NCBI RefSeq assembly: GCF_009928525.1
Contig: NZ_JAABOK010000006.1
Coordinates: 124,001-188,000 of the forward strand
Direction: 5' to 3'
Source of the DNA: Chitinophaga solisilvae
GTDB taxonomy: Bacteria; Bacteroidota; Bacteroidia; Chitinophagales; Chitinophagaceae
Length of the DNA: 64,000 nucleotides
Of this stretch, positions 53,114 to 63,094 are shown in pieces; position 1 is the first letter of the stretch, and each line of letters starts with the position of its first letter. Both the position numbers and the translations under genes were made by a program. The notes under the pieces are model-generated. The model searched no databases and was not told the DNA's origin. It worked only from the letters and a program-made list of their open reading frames with translations.

Positions 53114-54163
53114 TTACCGCTGAATTATGTTAAAATATCGTGACACGTCTATTTCCTTCATCAGTGGGGCCCTGCCGGCCAGCACTTCTGTGAAATGCGC
53201 TGCCATAAAGGGTGCCAGCGAGCAGCCTTTGGTGCCTAATCCGTTAAATATCCCAATGACGGGTATTTCGGGGTGCAGCCCTGCAATAGGCCGGCGATCG
53301 TTGCCGGAAGGGCGTACGGCGGCCAGCTGACCGGTTACTTCGTAAGGCACCTTCAGCAGCTGCTGCAGGCTTTGTTCCAGCTTCTCCCGCTGCGCGGCCG
53401 TCGGATCATCGTCTGCGTAATCCCATACGAAGGAAGATCCTGCCCAGAACTGTTCAGGCCCCTGCGGCACCAGCGTTATGCTTTTCTTGATAATATCCTG
53501 CGTATCAAGCCCGGGAACCTTTACCAGCAACACTTCGCCCTTGTTGGGCAGAAATTTTATATTCCGGAAGAAGGGATACTGCATGGTAGCCATCCCGTCG
53601 CAAAAGATGATTTTATCTGCCTGCACATCATTGTATATCACACTGTCATCGCGTATCTCCAGGGAGGACAGGTCGAAATGTACCGGTAGCAGTGCCTCCT
53701 GCGATTGCAGGTAATTACGCCACGCCGGAAGCAGCGTTTTCAGGTTAACCGTTGCTCCTTTAATGATGGCTGCACCAAAAGGCTGATCGAGGAAGGAAGC
53801 ATATTGCAGCTGATCCGGAATCTCCGTATATACGTGACTGTTGGGTTTGGAGAAGAAGGCATCCCGCATTTGCTGCGAGGGGAATACGCTCCAGAGGTTA
53901 CGTTCTGTGAAGACAGGCACCTGCAGCAAGGCAGATAGCTGGTTGTAGGTATCCTTTGCAAAAGGATAAATGGTATCGTACATCCAGGCCGGCTCAAAGC
54001 GGCGACCGGAAACAGGATTAATGATTCCGGCCGCCACTCTGGAGGCACTGTTTATTTTTCCGTCGTCGGCCACCAGTACGCGCTTTCCTGCCTGCAGCAG
54101 GAACCAGCTGAGCATGGTGCCGGCTATTCCCTGACCAATAATGAGGTAATCCACTCGTTTCAT
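53114..54163 (-). CDS. FAD-dependent oxidoreductase of the DAO (D-amino acid oxidase) family
   Basis: 349 residues. The dinucleotide-binding start YLIIGQGIAGTMLSWFLLQAGKRVLVAD (about 5-33) and the second FAD contact region AAGIINPVSGRRF are clear. Near the C-terminus AVRPSGNDRRPIAG and FNGLGTKGCSLAPFMA complete the DAO fold. The pattern resembles the oxidase part of MnmC and glycine oxidase-like proteins, but there is no methyltransferase part. Substrate unknown; cytoplasmic. It is 27 bp downstream of the alpha-2-macroglobulin gene and possibly co-transcribed with it. Confidence 0.88.
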   Translation of the reverse strand: MKRVDYLIIGQGIAGTMLSWFLLQAGKRVLVADDGKINSASRVAAGIINPVSGRRFEPAWMYDTIYPFAKDTYNQLSALLQVPVFTERNLWSVFPSQQMRDAFFSKPNSHVYTEIPDQLQYASFLDQPFGAAIIKGATVNLKTLLPAWRNYLQSQEALLPVHFDLSSLEIRDDSVIYNDVQADKIIFCDGMATMQYPFFRNIKFLPNKGEVLLVKVPGLDTQDIIKKSITLVPQGPEQFWAGSSFVWDYADDDPTAAQREKLEQSLQQLLKVPYEVTGQLAAVRPSGNDRRPIAGLHPEIPVIGIFNGLGTKGCSLAPFMAAHFTEVLAGRAPLMKEIDVSRYFNIIQR

Positions 54164-54190
54164 GGCGGGAAATTACGAATTGCCGCGCAA

Positions 54191-57100
54191 CTACTTCTCC
54201 ACTACTTTCACGCTGAGACCTTCGCTGTGCGCGCTGAATTCAGGTGCGTACATGCACTGCGCCGTACTTATACCGTTGGAGAACTTACCCTGATGTGTTA
54301 CAAACAACACATACTCGAATACATAAGTTCCTTTTGGCAGATAGCTGAAGAAGAAGTCGGTGGAAGCGTCTTTGGTGCTTTCATAATAACTCAGTCCGCC
54401 CTGCCATTTGCTGGCGCTGATAACATTGAGCGGCTCAAAGCAGGCTGCGCGCATATCTCTCAGGTGGATGTATTCCATTGTTCTGTCCGCACGCAATACA
54501 ATTCTCACTTTCACCTTATCTCCTACTTTCAGCTCGTTACCTTCAGTTATTTTCGTCAGCGCTGCCCCTTTATCTGTATTCACTTCTTTATACAGTTCCT
54601 TTTCCAGTACCAGCGGTGTTTTAGCGGCAGAGATCTTATCGAGGTTCTCGAAATACTGCCAGTACACGGCGCCCCAGGAAGGCTGACCTTTGCTACCGTC
54701 AACGGTTACGGTGATATTACCCATATCTGCTTTCACTGCTTTACCATCTATACGTTCCTTGAAGTAGCCGGTACCCGCTTCGGTTGGCTGCGTACTGCTG
54801 CTCACCGTGGTTTTACCCAGCCGGATGGTTACCTGCGGAGCTGCTGCCAGCCAGTTGCTGCCGTTGAGCAGCATAGCATAACATGCATCAGCAGTGGCTT
54901 TGGTAGTATGCCAGTTGTTGGTTTGCTTATTTTTCAGCAACCAGGTTTTCATATCTGCAACGGCTGTTTTGTCATTGCCTTCTTCGAATGCTTCGATCAG
55001 CAGGGCCTGCGTTTCTATCGGCGCTTCGTGCCAGTTGTATCCTCCTGTCAGATCTTTCCAGTACATACCCATTTCAGGATTATTGATGGAATTTTCTTTC
55101 AGTGATTTCAGTATAGCCGTTGGCGTTACCTTATCATTTTTTCTGCTGAGGGTAAGCGCAGACATACCTTGTGCGTACTTGCCCAGCTTAGGCCAGTACT
55201 GCTTTTCCTGTTCCAGGAAATAATCAAAGGATTTCTGCATGGCAGGCGCAATGTCGCTGCTGAAGAAGCTGCGCGCATACAGGTAATGCACCTGCAGATA
55301 ACCAATCTGTTGTTTTTTCAGATCAGCCTTATGTTTAATAAGATCGTAATAGTCTTTGTCGAGCTGACGATCCAGCCACGCCATCGCTTTGGCCGCAATA
55401 GCTTCTGCTACCGGATCTTCCTTACCGGTGAGTTTACGCAGGTGACCGATGCCGGCAACGATATATTGTGTAATGAACCTGTCAGCCCACATGCCGTTAA
55501 ACCAGGAGAATGAGCCATCGGGCTGTTGTTTGGCTGCCAGCTGATCCAGTGCGGTTTTTCTTTCCCGCTGCATGCGTTGCAGGTCAAACAGCAGTGCGAT
55601 ATTCTTTTTCTGCTGCTCTTCGTTCTTTGCTTCCAGCACCCACGGTGTCTGTTGCAGCAGTACTGCCTTCAGCTCTTCATTTTTCTGCAGGTTACTCAGC
55701 AGGGCGGCAGTATCGGTATTTTTCCATCTTTCAAAAATAGCTTTGATACCGGGTGTAACAGCTGTAATATGAGTTGCCAGGGCATTGGCATAATAACGGT
55801 TAAATACCTGTTCTGCACAATCGTACGGATATTCCATCAGGTACGGTAACGCCTGTACGGCGTACCATGCCGGGTTGCTGGTATACTCTACTGTAACGGC
55901 CTGCTGGCGTAGTGTTGAAGAAGAATCGCTGTGCAGGAGTTTATCAAAAGTAAAGGTATGTTTCCCGTCGCCACGCACCGGCAGCGGCAGGGATTCAGTT
56001 ACCAGCATGGAGTTCGTCAGCACAGGTATAGCATTTTCTTCTCCGTCGCTGAAATTGCCGGCCTGCGCGGTTACGCGGTACAGCAAAGCGCTGTTGAATC
56101 CGTGCGGCGCCTGGAGCTGGAATGTTACAACGGTACTTTCCCCTGCCTTGGCAGTGAAGTGCTGGGTAGGGAAAATATTCTGGAACCATCCGTCTACCGG
56201 CTGCATGGTAGCGGCATCCAGCAGTTCAAGGTGTGCCTGGCCAATGAGCAGGGTATCTGTCAGGTTGCTCACTTTAGCGGTGAAATCAATCTTATCTCCT
56301 TCTCTGATGAAGCGCGGCGCATTAGGCTGCACCATCAGTGATTTCTGTGTTACGATGCTGGCATTGACATAACCGAATGCCAGGTCCTTTGTATGTGCCA
56401 GCCCCTGGAAGTTCCATTTGGTCAGGGCTTCCGGCATGGTGAATTCGAAAGATACATTTCCGTTTTTATCGGTGCGCAGGTCTGGCAGGAAGAAGGCTGT
56501 TTCCTGGAAATTCTTTCTGATGCTGATATTTCCATTGGTATTTTCTGTTTGCTGTTCTGCTGGTTTATTCTCCTGTTGTGCCACGCCTTTACCGGCAGCA
56601 TCTTCGGCAACTGCGGCGGGAGCTGGTGCGGCAATTTCTGCTATTGCTTCAGACCTGGACCGTTTGTACATAGCGGCAGGTTTGTCTTTACTACCGCTTC
56701 TGACACTTATACCAGAAACAACACCGCCCATGAATCCGTTACCGTCATGCATATTCCAGTCGAAGAAATTGAGCGCATCATAGCTTCTGTCTGTTATCGG
56801 GTAATCTTTACTCACAGTAGATTCAAAGAAATACTGCGATGTCACCTGCCGGAAATTATCATATGCAGAAAAGCGTCTGCTATTGGAAACGGAAGGGTAC
56901 AGATAAGGGGCGCTCCACTGGTGTGGTGCAAATGCGTCCAGCGATGCGTCGTACATGGAAGCCAGCAGTTCAGCGGCTACCTTCTCTCCTTTGTTACCGG
57001 CTATTTCCACGGTCCACTTTTCTTTTTCGCCGGGCAGCAGCTTATCGCGGTGCGTAGCTGTTTTCACCTCCAGCGTTTTATTATCCCAGGGTACGTTGAT

Positions 57101-60100
57101 GTATTCTTCTGTGGCGTAGAAGCGATTATCTTTTACAAAGACGTAAGTGGCCAGCAAACCGCCTCTGTCCTGCTCAGTAACCGGATACTCCAGTCTGTTC
57201 AGACCGGAAAGGTTCAGTGTCGTAATTTTTTCCGGTTGCTGTACAGATTGCAGCGACTGAATGACATGAACATCCTTAGCGGAAGTACCCAGCAGCACAG
57301 TTGCTTTCTGACCAGGCTCCCGGCGTGGTTCCGGCTGGAATTGCCACAGATAGGCAGGTGCAGCCAGGGTTTTAGCGTCTGTATCTATCAGCTCAAAAAC
57401 GGTTTTCTGGATCACCTCTTTCCCGTTTCTGTCTTTGGCAGTTGCTACCAGCTCATAGTAGCCTGGCGCAAGCTTTTTGCTATCCAGTGTTACTTTACCA
57501 TCAGGAGCAGTAACGAAGCTCTGTTGTATGGCAGCGGCCTTGCGTTGCCAGGAGGCCGGCTTATCTTCATCTTTATAGATATCTGACGGGAACGCCTGTA
57601 CGAATGCTGCTTCTGTCATCACAAACTGATCCGGCTGTTCCCAGTAGCGTTCGCGCAATAAGCGGCTGGTGGGTTGCAGTGGCAGCAGTTGCAGATTAAC
57701 GGTAGCTTTCTCGTAAGCGCCGTTAAGATTTTTTGTGAAGATATTCAGCGCGGATAAATCTTTTGCCACCACACGGGATGCCAGCTGTATGCTGATTTCC
57801 ATTGTCTGGTATCCTGCCTGAATCCATTGCTCAGCACTGCGGGTTTCTCCGTTCAGGTCTGTTATATCAGCGTGTACTACATAGGAGAAAACAGGCAGCG
57901 TTGCCGGGTCCAGGGATCTGTCGGGCAATGCAGGGAACTTTATTTCAAAATGTCCGCCGGCGTCGGTGGTAGTTTCTCCATGTGCTATTTCTCTGGAAGT
58001 ACCGGTGGGTACGTATCTTCCGAACATCCAGGGATACGGGAAGCGCACTTTCCTTTCCACCCGGTATTTAACGATGGCGCCGTTGATATTGTTTCCGGCG
58101 TATGCCAGCGCTTTACCATTGGCAGTAACGGTTTCGCCTAAACGATAACTGTTCTTTACGGTATCAAACTCCACGAAGAATTTAGGTCTTTTATATTCTT
58201 CCACATGTACTGCCAGGCCACCGATTCCTTCCTTCGTTTCAAGTTTGAAGTATCCGTTCATACGGCCTTCCGGTATTACAAATTTACCGGAGAAAGAGCC
58301 GTATTCATTGGTTTGCAGCGTAAGCGTATCCACTTTCTCGCGATTGGCATCGAGCAGTTGTATAGTGGTTTTATATCCGCTTACAATATCGGAGACAGAT
58401 TGTTCCTGCTTTCTTTTTACTACAATTCCCTTGAACCAGATAGTTTGTCCCGGCCGGTAAATACTTCTGTCTGTAAACAGGAACAGTTCTGGTTTTATGT
58501 CTGTTTTTTCAGCAGGCTGATTATGATAGATGTATTTGGTATCATCCAGGAAAAGGAGATCATTCTTCAGTTCCCATTTAATACGGATGGTATTGTAATT
58601 GGAGCCTTTGGCGATGGCGGAATCAAATTCCACCCTGCCGTCTCTGGCAGTGGATAATGTTTTATACAGTTTCCAGTTGTCGCCGTCGTAGCTGCCTGTA
58701 TTACGCCAGACGCCAGCCTGTACATTGGCCAGCGGTTTACCGGTGGTACGGTCCAGCGCATAGTAGCTGGTACCGCTTTCCATATAGCTGATGCTGGAAA
58801 TCCAGGTAAACTGCAGGGCCATCGGGTTGTCTTTCAGGGCGAAAGCCGGCTGGGTGCTGGCAACGATCATGTATTGTCCGAGCGGCAGGGCATCTATCTT
58901 TATTTCAGCGCGGTGGCTGGTATAATCCTTCGGATCTGGAAGTGACTGTTCCCAGTGTTTGGCGGCTGGCCGGGAAGTAATCAGTTTCCAGTAGGCATTT
59001 TCGGCTTCCTGGTAGTTATTGCGGGCTTTGCGCAGCTGTTTCAGAAATGCTTCATCAATGGCTACGGCGCGCAGGTATATTTTGCTGATATTCTTATAGT
59101 TCACGAGCGTACGGAAAGGAAGTCCGGGTACATTCACCTGCTCTGTAGAAAGCTCCAGGAACGGGGCATTGATCTGATCCAGCAGATAAGCGCAGGAACT
59201 GGCGCCATTGGTGTGGGGAAACTGCTTCATGGCATCTTCGCAGATGGCTTTGGCTTTTTTAATATTGCCTGCGCTGTCTGTTCTTTCCGTCTGACCGTTG
59301 CGGTAATACCAGGAGGCCAGCTGGTGCATAACACTACTTACTTCCGGCAGCCCCTTATAATCTTTGGTCATCTGTTCCAGTGCCTGGCGGTAGAGTTCAT
59401 CCTTATTATCCACCACTGCCATCTGGTTCATATAGTCCAGGCGTTTCATATCTACATCCAGCTGAGCGGCCTTATCATTTTCGTGCAGGCGTAACAGTTG
59501 CTGCAGCAGCAAAACGGCCTGGTACTGCAGGGAGGTAGCATCGGTGGTTTTGAAGGTATGTGCGGCAAAGGCAGCGGCTGGTGCAAAGGCAGCAGCATCA
59601 TCCAGTTCAAACTGGTTGGCTGGCTTTGTCAGCCGTTCTTCTCCGCTCTGGAAATAGTCCAGCGCGCGGTGTGCGAGCAGGTCAAATAAGGTATTGCGCA
59701 GCGGGCGGGTATGTTGTCCTTTGATAAGAATGGGATCAAAGACAGCGATATCGGTTTTCTCCAGCAGTGTTTTATCTGCCAGGGAAGCCTGGTAGGCGGA
59801 GGTGATCTCTTTGGTAAGGCGATCCAGGCTCCAGGAGGTAATATCGTTTCCTTCCTCATGGCTGATGGCCGTACGGTTATAGAATTTATACCGGTTCTGC
59901 TGCAGGTAGCCGTATAGCATTTCAGCGCGGATAGTTTGCAGGATGGCGCGGGCAGGGCCTTTGGCTGCGGCAATGTTGCCGTTGATTGTCTCCAGATTCT
60001 GCAGGGTGCTGCTGTCGCTGATCTGTGAATTGTATTTCAGCCGGAAGATGAGCGCCTTTATCTGCTGGGCTTCCGCTTTATCTTTCACGGCCTGGGCGTA

Positions 60101-60250
60101 AATTTTATTTACTTCTTCCAGGGCGGATTTGGGCAGCCCTTTCTCTTCCAGGGCAGACACTTTTTTCCAGTTATTGTCGTAATTCGTCTGGGCCATTATT
60201 TTATAGCTGCTAAAGATTAAAACAATGAATAATCCAATGAATGAACGCAT
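54191..60250 (-). CDS. Bacterial alpha-2-macroglobulin family protein with thioester motif
   Basis: 2,019 residues. Signal peptide to about residue 20 without a lipobox Cys, so probably periplasmic or secreted rather than a lipoprotein. The N-terminal 500 residues are mainly helical; macroglobulin (MG) beta domains follow, with the MG2-like LFTDRSIYRPGQTIWFKGIV. A Pro/Ala-rich linker lies near 1205-1240, followed by the A2M signature DLRTDKNGNVSFEFTMPEALTKW. The thioester site is PYD-Cys1478-Ala-Glu-Gln1481, so the Cys and Gln are retained, and an alpha-helical toroid and receptor-like domain end the protein. Such proteins are thought to trap invading proteases in the envelope. No PBP1C gene is beside it. 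Confidence 0.93.
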   Translation of the reverse strand: MRSFIGLFIVLIFSSYKIMAQTNYDNNWKKVSALEEKGLPKSALEEVNKIYAQAVKDKAEAQQIKALIFRLKYNSQISDSSTLQNLETINGNIAAAKGPARAILQTIRAEMLYGYLQQNRYKFYNRTAISHEEGNDITSWSLDRLTKEITSAYQASLADKTLLEKTDIAVFDPILIKGQHTRPLRNTLFDLLAHRALDYFQSGEERLTKPANQFELDDAAAFAPAAAFAAHTFKTTDATSLQYQAVLLLQQLLRLHENDKAAQLDVDMKRLDYMNQMAVVDNKDELYRQALEQMTKDYKGLPEVSSVMHQLASWYYRNGQTERTDSAGNIKKAKAICEDAMKQFPHTNGASSCAYLLDQINAPFLELSTEQVNVPGLPFRTLVNYKNISKIYLRAVAIDEAFLKQLRKARNNYQEAENAYWKLITSRPAAKHWEQSLPDPKDYTSHRAEIKIDALPLGQYMIVASTQPAFALKDNPMALQFTWISSISYMESGTSYYALDRTTGKPLANVQAGVWRNTGSYDGDNWKLYKTLSTARDGRVEFDSAIAKGSNYNTIRIKWELKNDLLFLDDTKYIYHNQPAEKTDIKPELFLFTDRSIYRPGQTIWFKGIVVKRKQEQSVSDIVSGYKTTIQLLDANREKVDTLTLQTNEYGSFSGKFVIPEGRMNGYFKLETKEGIGGLAVHVEEYKRPKFFVEFDTVKNSYRLGETVTANGKALAYAGNNINGAIVKYRVERKVRFPYPWMFGRYVPTGTSREIAHGETTTDAGGHFEIKFPALPDRSLDPATLPVFSYVVHADITDLNGETRSAEQWIQAGYQTMEISIQLASRVVAKDLSALNIFTKNLNGAYEKATVNLQLLPLQPTSRLLRERYWEQPDQFVMTEAAFVQAFPSDIYKDEDKPASWQRKAAAIQQSFVTAPDGKVTLDSKKLAPGYYELVATAKDRNGKEVIQKTVFELIDTDAKTLAAPAYLWQFQPEPRREPGQKATVLLGTSAKDVHVIQSLQSVQQPEKITTLNLSGLNRLEYPVTEQDRGGLLATYVFVKDNRFYATEEYINVPWDNKTLEVKTATHRDKLLPGEKEKWTVEIAGNKGEKVAAELLASMYDASLDAFAPHQWSAPYLYPSVSNSRRFSAYDNFRQVTSQYFFESTVSKDYPITDRSYDALNFFDWNMHDGNGFMGGVVSGISVRSGSKDKPAAMYKRSRSEAIAEIAAPAPAAVAEDAAGKGVAQQENKPAEQQTENTNGNISIRKNFQETAFFLPDLRTDKNGNVSFEFTMPEALTKWNFQGLAHTKDLAFGYVNASIVTQKSLMVQPNAPRFIREGDKIDFTAKVSNLTDTLLIGQAHLELLDAATMQPVDGWFQNIFPTQHFTAKAGESTVVTFQLQAPHGFNSALLYRVTAQAGNFSDGEENAIPVLTNSMLVTESLPLPVRGDGKHTFTFDKLLHSDSSSTLRQQAVTVEYTSNPAWYAVQALPYLMEYPYDCAEQVFNRYYANALATHITAVTPGIKAIFERWKNTDTAALLSNLQKNEELKAVLLQQTPWVLEAKNEEQQKKNIALLFDLQRMQRERKTALDQLAAKQQPDGSFSWFNGMWADRFITQYIVAGIGHLRKLTGKEDPVAEAIAAKAMAWLDRQLDKDYYDLIKHKADLKKQQIGYLQVHYLYARSFFSSDIAPAMQKSFDYFLEQEKQYWPKLGKYAQGMSALTLSRKNDKVTPTAILKSLKENSINNPEMGMYWKDLTGGYNWHEAPIETQALLIEAFEEGNDKTAVADMKTWLLKNKQTNNWHTTKATADACYAMLLNGSNWLAAAPQVTIRLGKTTVSSSTQPTEAGTGYFKERIDGKAVKADMGNITVTVDGSKGQPSWGAVYWQYFENLDKISAAKTPLVLEKELYKEVNTDKGAALTKITEGNELKVGDKVKVRIVLRADRTMEYIHLRDMRAACFEPLNVISASKWQGGLSYYESTKDASTDFFFSYLPKGTYVFEYVLFVTHQGKFSNGISTAQCMYAPEFSAHSEGLSVKVVEK

Positions 60251-60327
60251 AAAGAATCGTTTATTATTGATATTAAGTTACTTTATTTATCAGGATGCGG
60301 GAAGAATACAGGTTTCCATAACGGGGC

Positions 60328-60374
60328 AAAAAAAAAGTGAAAAGTGATGGCAATCCGCTTCACTTTTCACTTTT
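60328..60374 (-). terminator. Rho-independent terminator of sucD
   Basis: AAAAGTGAAAAGTGA (60333-60347) and its exact complement (60360-60374) form a 15-bp stem with a 12-nt loop; on the minus strand a T-run follows. It is 21 bp past the sucD stop. Confidence 0.9.
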
Positions 60375-60395
60375 CTAAAGAAATATCGGAGAGGC

Positions 60396-61283
60396 TTATG
60401 CCAGTGCAGCTTTTTTGCTGAGCACTTCTGCCATTGTTTTACCGATGTTGGCAGGGCTTTCCACTACGTGAACGCCGCATTCGGCCATGATTTTCATTTT
60501 AGCAGCGGCTGTATCGTCAGCACCACCGATGATAGCGCCGGCGTGGCCCATACGACGTCCCGGAGGAGCTGTCTGGCCAGCGATGAAACCTACTACAGGT
60601 TTAGTACCGTGTTCCTTGATCCAGCGGGCAGCGTCAGCTTCCATACCACCGCCGATTTCACCGATCATGATGATACCGTCAGTTTCAGGATCGTTCATCA
60701 GCAGTTCAACTGCCTCTTTGGTAGGCGTACCGATGATCGGGTCGCCACCGATACCGATAGCGGTAGAAACACCCAGACCAGCTTTTACTACCTGGTCAGC
60801 AGCTTCGTAAGTCAGGGTACCGGATTTGGATACGATACCGATTCTGCCTTTCTTGAAGATGAAACCGGGCATGATGCCTACTTTAGCTTCTTCTGCAGTG
60901 ATAACGCCAGGGCAGTTAGGTCCGATGAGGCGGGTAGCAGTACCTTGCAGGAAGTTTTTCGCCTTGATCATATCCTGAACAGGGATACCTTCTGTGATAC
61001 ATACTACGAGAGCAATTCCTGCTTCGGTAGCTTCCATGATAGCGTCAGCGGCAAATGCCGGCGGTACAAAAATGATGGAAACATTGGCGCCGGTTGCTTT
61101 TACAGCATCCGCCACGGTGTTGAATACCGGACGTTCCAGGTGAGTGGTGCCACCTTTACCCGGAGTTACGCCACCAACAACCTGTGTACCGTATTCAATC
61201 ATCTGAGTAGCATGGAAAGTACCTTCTGTACCGGTAAATCCCTGCACAATCACTTTACTATCCTTATTAACTAAAACACTCAT
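60396..61283 (-). CDS. sucD: Succinate-CoA ligase subunit alpha
   Basis: 295 residues, normal length. With the beta subunit (sucC, not in the window) it makes nucleoside triphosphate from succinyl-CoA in the TCA cycle. The CoA-binding N-terminal domain has [12 protein letters not shown], the conserved [10 protein letters not shown] follows, and the phosphorylated His247 lies in [11 protein letters not shown]. Single-gene transcript with a clear terminator; a -7 box (TATTTTTG, 61335-61342) lies about 50 bp upstream. Confidence 0.98.
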   Translation of the reverse strand: MSVLVNKDSKVIVQGFTGTEGTFHATQMIEYGTQVVGGVTPGKGGTTHLERPVFNTVADAVKATGANVSIIFVPPAFAADAIMEATEAGIALVVCITEGIPVQDMIKAKNFLQGTATRLIGPNCPGVITAEEAKVGIMPGFIFKKGRIGIVSKSGTLTYEAADQVVKAGLGVSTAIGIGGDPIIGTPTKEAVELLMNDPETDGIIMIGEIGGGMEADAARWIKEHGTKPVVGFIAGQTAPPGRRMGHAGAIIGGADDTAAAKMKIMAECGVHVVESPANIGKTMAEVLSKKAALA

Positions 61284-61334
61284 CGCGCTTGTTTTATTGG
61301 TTTATTATGTAATATATTTCTGCTATAGGTGCGG

Positions 61335-61342
61335 CAAAAATA
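61335..61342 (-). promoter_or_regulatory. Putative -7 element of sucD
   Basis: CAAAAATA on the plus strand reads TATTTTTG on the minus strand. The palindrome 61361-61471 begins 18 bp upstream, taking the place where a -33 box would be. Confidence 0.4.
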
Positions 61343-61360
61343 AGACATTTTCATTTGGTT

Positions 61361-61471
61361 ATTTGGTTATTTGAGATTTGGTTATTTAAAATGTAGCGGA
61401 GATGGTTGCGAATATGATATACGCGAAAATCTCCGCTGCATTTTAAATAACAAAATCTCAAATAACCAAAT
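61361..61471. repeat. Long near-perfect palindrome, B-type arms (element 7)
   Basis: The outer 43 positions (61361-61403 with 61429-61471) pair at 41 of 43, with a partly paired centre of 25 nt. Arms read ATTTGGTTATTTGAGATTTG, GTTATTTAAAATG and TAGCGGAGAT, parallel to the element at 46028. It lies 10 bp past the mlaF-like stop codon and directly upstream of the sucD promoter. Confidence 0.9.
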
Positions 61472-61481
61472 AAGTAAATAT

Positions 61482-62285
61482 CTAGTCTTTTTTGAGCTGG
61501 TCGCGCCAGGAGCCGTCTTTGAAAAGGTCCAGCTGACGCATTTCCTTGGCTTCCCGGAGGAATTCAGAGGCAAAGATGAAGTCGTTCAGCTTCTGGTCCT
61601 TACTGAAAACAATGTCCTTGTTGCTGCCTTCCCATTGTTTCTTGCCCTGGTACATGTATACGATATGATCGCCGCTTTCCATTACGGTATTCATATCGTG
61701 GGTATTGATGACAGTAGTGATATTATATTCTACGGTCAGCTCCTTGATCAGTTTATCGATGAGCAGGGAGGTCTGCGGATCCAGGCCGGAGTTCGGCTCA
61801 TCGCAGAAGAGGTACTTGGGGTTGAGTACGATGGCGCGGGCGATACCGACCCTTTTCTTCATACCACCGCTGATTTCCGCAGGGAACTTCTTCGCTGCAT
61901 CCTTTAGCTGTACTCTCTCCAGGCACTCCATGACACGTTTCTTTTTATCTCTCAGGGTATCCCGGCTGAACATATCCAGCGGGAACATGACATTTTGCTC
62001 CACTGTCATGCTGTCAAACAGGGCTGATCCCTGGAACAGCATGCCTATTTTCTGGCGGACGAGTTTTTTCTCTTTCTCTTCCATAGCGGTAAAATCCTCC
62101 TGATCATAGAGGATTTTGCCGGTGTTGATGGTCATCAGGCCCACAATGCATTTCATCATCACAGTTTTTCCGCTGCCGCTGGCGCCGATGATCAGATTCA
62201 CTTTGCCGGACTCCATTACTGCCGAAACGCCCTTCAGAATCTCCTTATCCCCAAAGCTCTTGGTTATGTCTTGCAGTTCAATCAT
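61482..62285 (-). CDS. MlaF-like ABC transporter ATP-binding protein
   Basis: 267 residues. Walker A GASGSGKT (34-41), Q-loop FQGSALFDSMTVEQNV, signature ISGGMKKR and Walker B LFCDEPNSGLD, plus the extended C-terminal tail after residue 220. The combination FQGSALFDSMTV and GGMKKR is typical of MlaF, the ATPase of the MCE-type phospholipid transport system that maintains outer-membrane lipid asymmetry. It is 3 bp downstream of the permease gene. The MCE substrate-binding protein (MlaD) is not visible on this side. Confidence 0.93.
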   Translation of the reverse strand: MIELQDITKSFGDKEILKGVSAVMESGKVNLIIGASGSGKTVMMKCIVGLMTINTGKILYDQEDFTAMEEKEKKLVRQKIGMLFQGSALFDSMTVEQNVMFPLDMFSRDTLRDKKKRVMECLERVQLKDAAKKFPAEISGGMKKRVGIARAIVLNPKYLFCDEPNSGLDPQTSLLIDKLIKELTVEYNITTVINTHDMNTVMESGDHIVYMYQGKKQWEGSNKDIVFSKDQKLNDFIFASEFLREAKEMRQLDLFKDGSWRDQLKKD

Positions 62286-62288
62286 GAT

Positions 62289-63032
62289 TTACAGTAATAT
62301 AGCCGTTAATGCGTAGTCCATAAATAATACCAGTACACAACTTACCACCACTGCGGTGGTGCTGGCCTTACCGATTTCAAGGGCGCCACCCTGAACGTTA
62401 TAGCCATAGTAGGCTGATACGCTGGCTATGATGAAACCAAAGGAAAATGATTTGGCCATCGCAAAAAATACGTTGTATGCCTTGAACTCCTGTCGCAGCC
62501 CCTGCATAAACTGTTCACTGGAAAGTACGCCGGACAGTACGCCTGCTTCCTTTCCACCCCAGATGCCCAGGAAACCGGCAATAGCGACCAGAACGGGTAT
62601 CATGAGGGTCGCAGCCAGAATTTTCGGTGCTATCAGGTAACCTTTCGTGTTGATACCCATCATTTCCAGGGCATCAATCTGTTCGGAGATACGCATGTTA
62701 CCCAGTTCAGAAGCGATCTTGGAACCGATAACACCCGCCAGTACAATACTGGTCAGCGTAGGAGCAAACTCCAGAATGATGGTATCCCGCACCACCTGCG
62801 CAATAGTACTCTTGGGAATGATAGGACTTACCAGCTGGTAGGCTGTCTGTAAAGTGGTTACACCACCCATAAAGAGGGAAATGATAAAGACTATCCCAAA
62901 CGACCCTACGCCAATATCCACACACTGCTGCATAAACTGCTTCCAGTACATCTTAAAGTTTTCCGGACGGGAAAACATGCCTTTCAGCATCAGCAGGAAG
63001 TTTCCGAAATGATAGAAGAATTTGAACTCCAT
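62289..63032 (-). CDS. MlaE-like ABC transporter permease
   Basis: 247 residues, five or six membrane helices. Motifs of the MlaE permease family are present: FIISLFMGGVTTLQTAYQL, LEFAPTLTSIVLAGVIGSKIASELGNMRISEQIDALEMMG (the conserved family core) and ASVSAYYGYNVQGGALEIGKASTTAVV. It works with the ATPase encoded just downstream to move phospholipids between membranes. A -7 box ends 7 bp before the ATG, suggesting a leaderless mRNA. Confidence 0.94.
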   Translation of the reverse strand: MEFKFFYHFGNFLLMLKGMFSRPENFKMYWKQFMQQCVDIGVGSFGIVFIISLFMGGVTTLQTAYQLVSPIIPKSTIAQVVRDTIILEFAPTLTSIVLAGVIGSKIASELGNMRISEQIDALEMMGINTKGYLIAPKILAATLMIPVLVAIAGFLGIWGGKEAGVLSGVLSSEQFMQGLRQEFKAYNVFFAMAKSFSFGFIIASVSAYYGYNVQGGALEIGKASTTAVVVSCVLVLFMDYALTAILL

Positions 63033-63039
63033 AACTTTT

Positions 63040-63047
63040 CAAAGATA
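63040..63047 (-). promoter_or_regulatory. Putative -7 element of the mlaE-mlaF pair (leaderless)
   Basis: CAAAGATA on the plus strand reads TATCTTTG on the minus strand; exactly 7 bp separate it from the ATG, as for rsmA. Confidence 0.5.
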
Positions 63048-63094
63048 TGAATGATTTTGCCAATCATATCTTAATTTAATATTTTATACTATCG

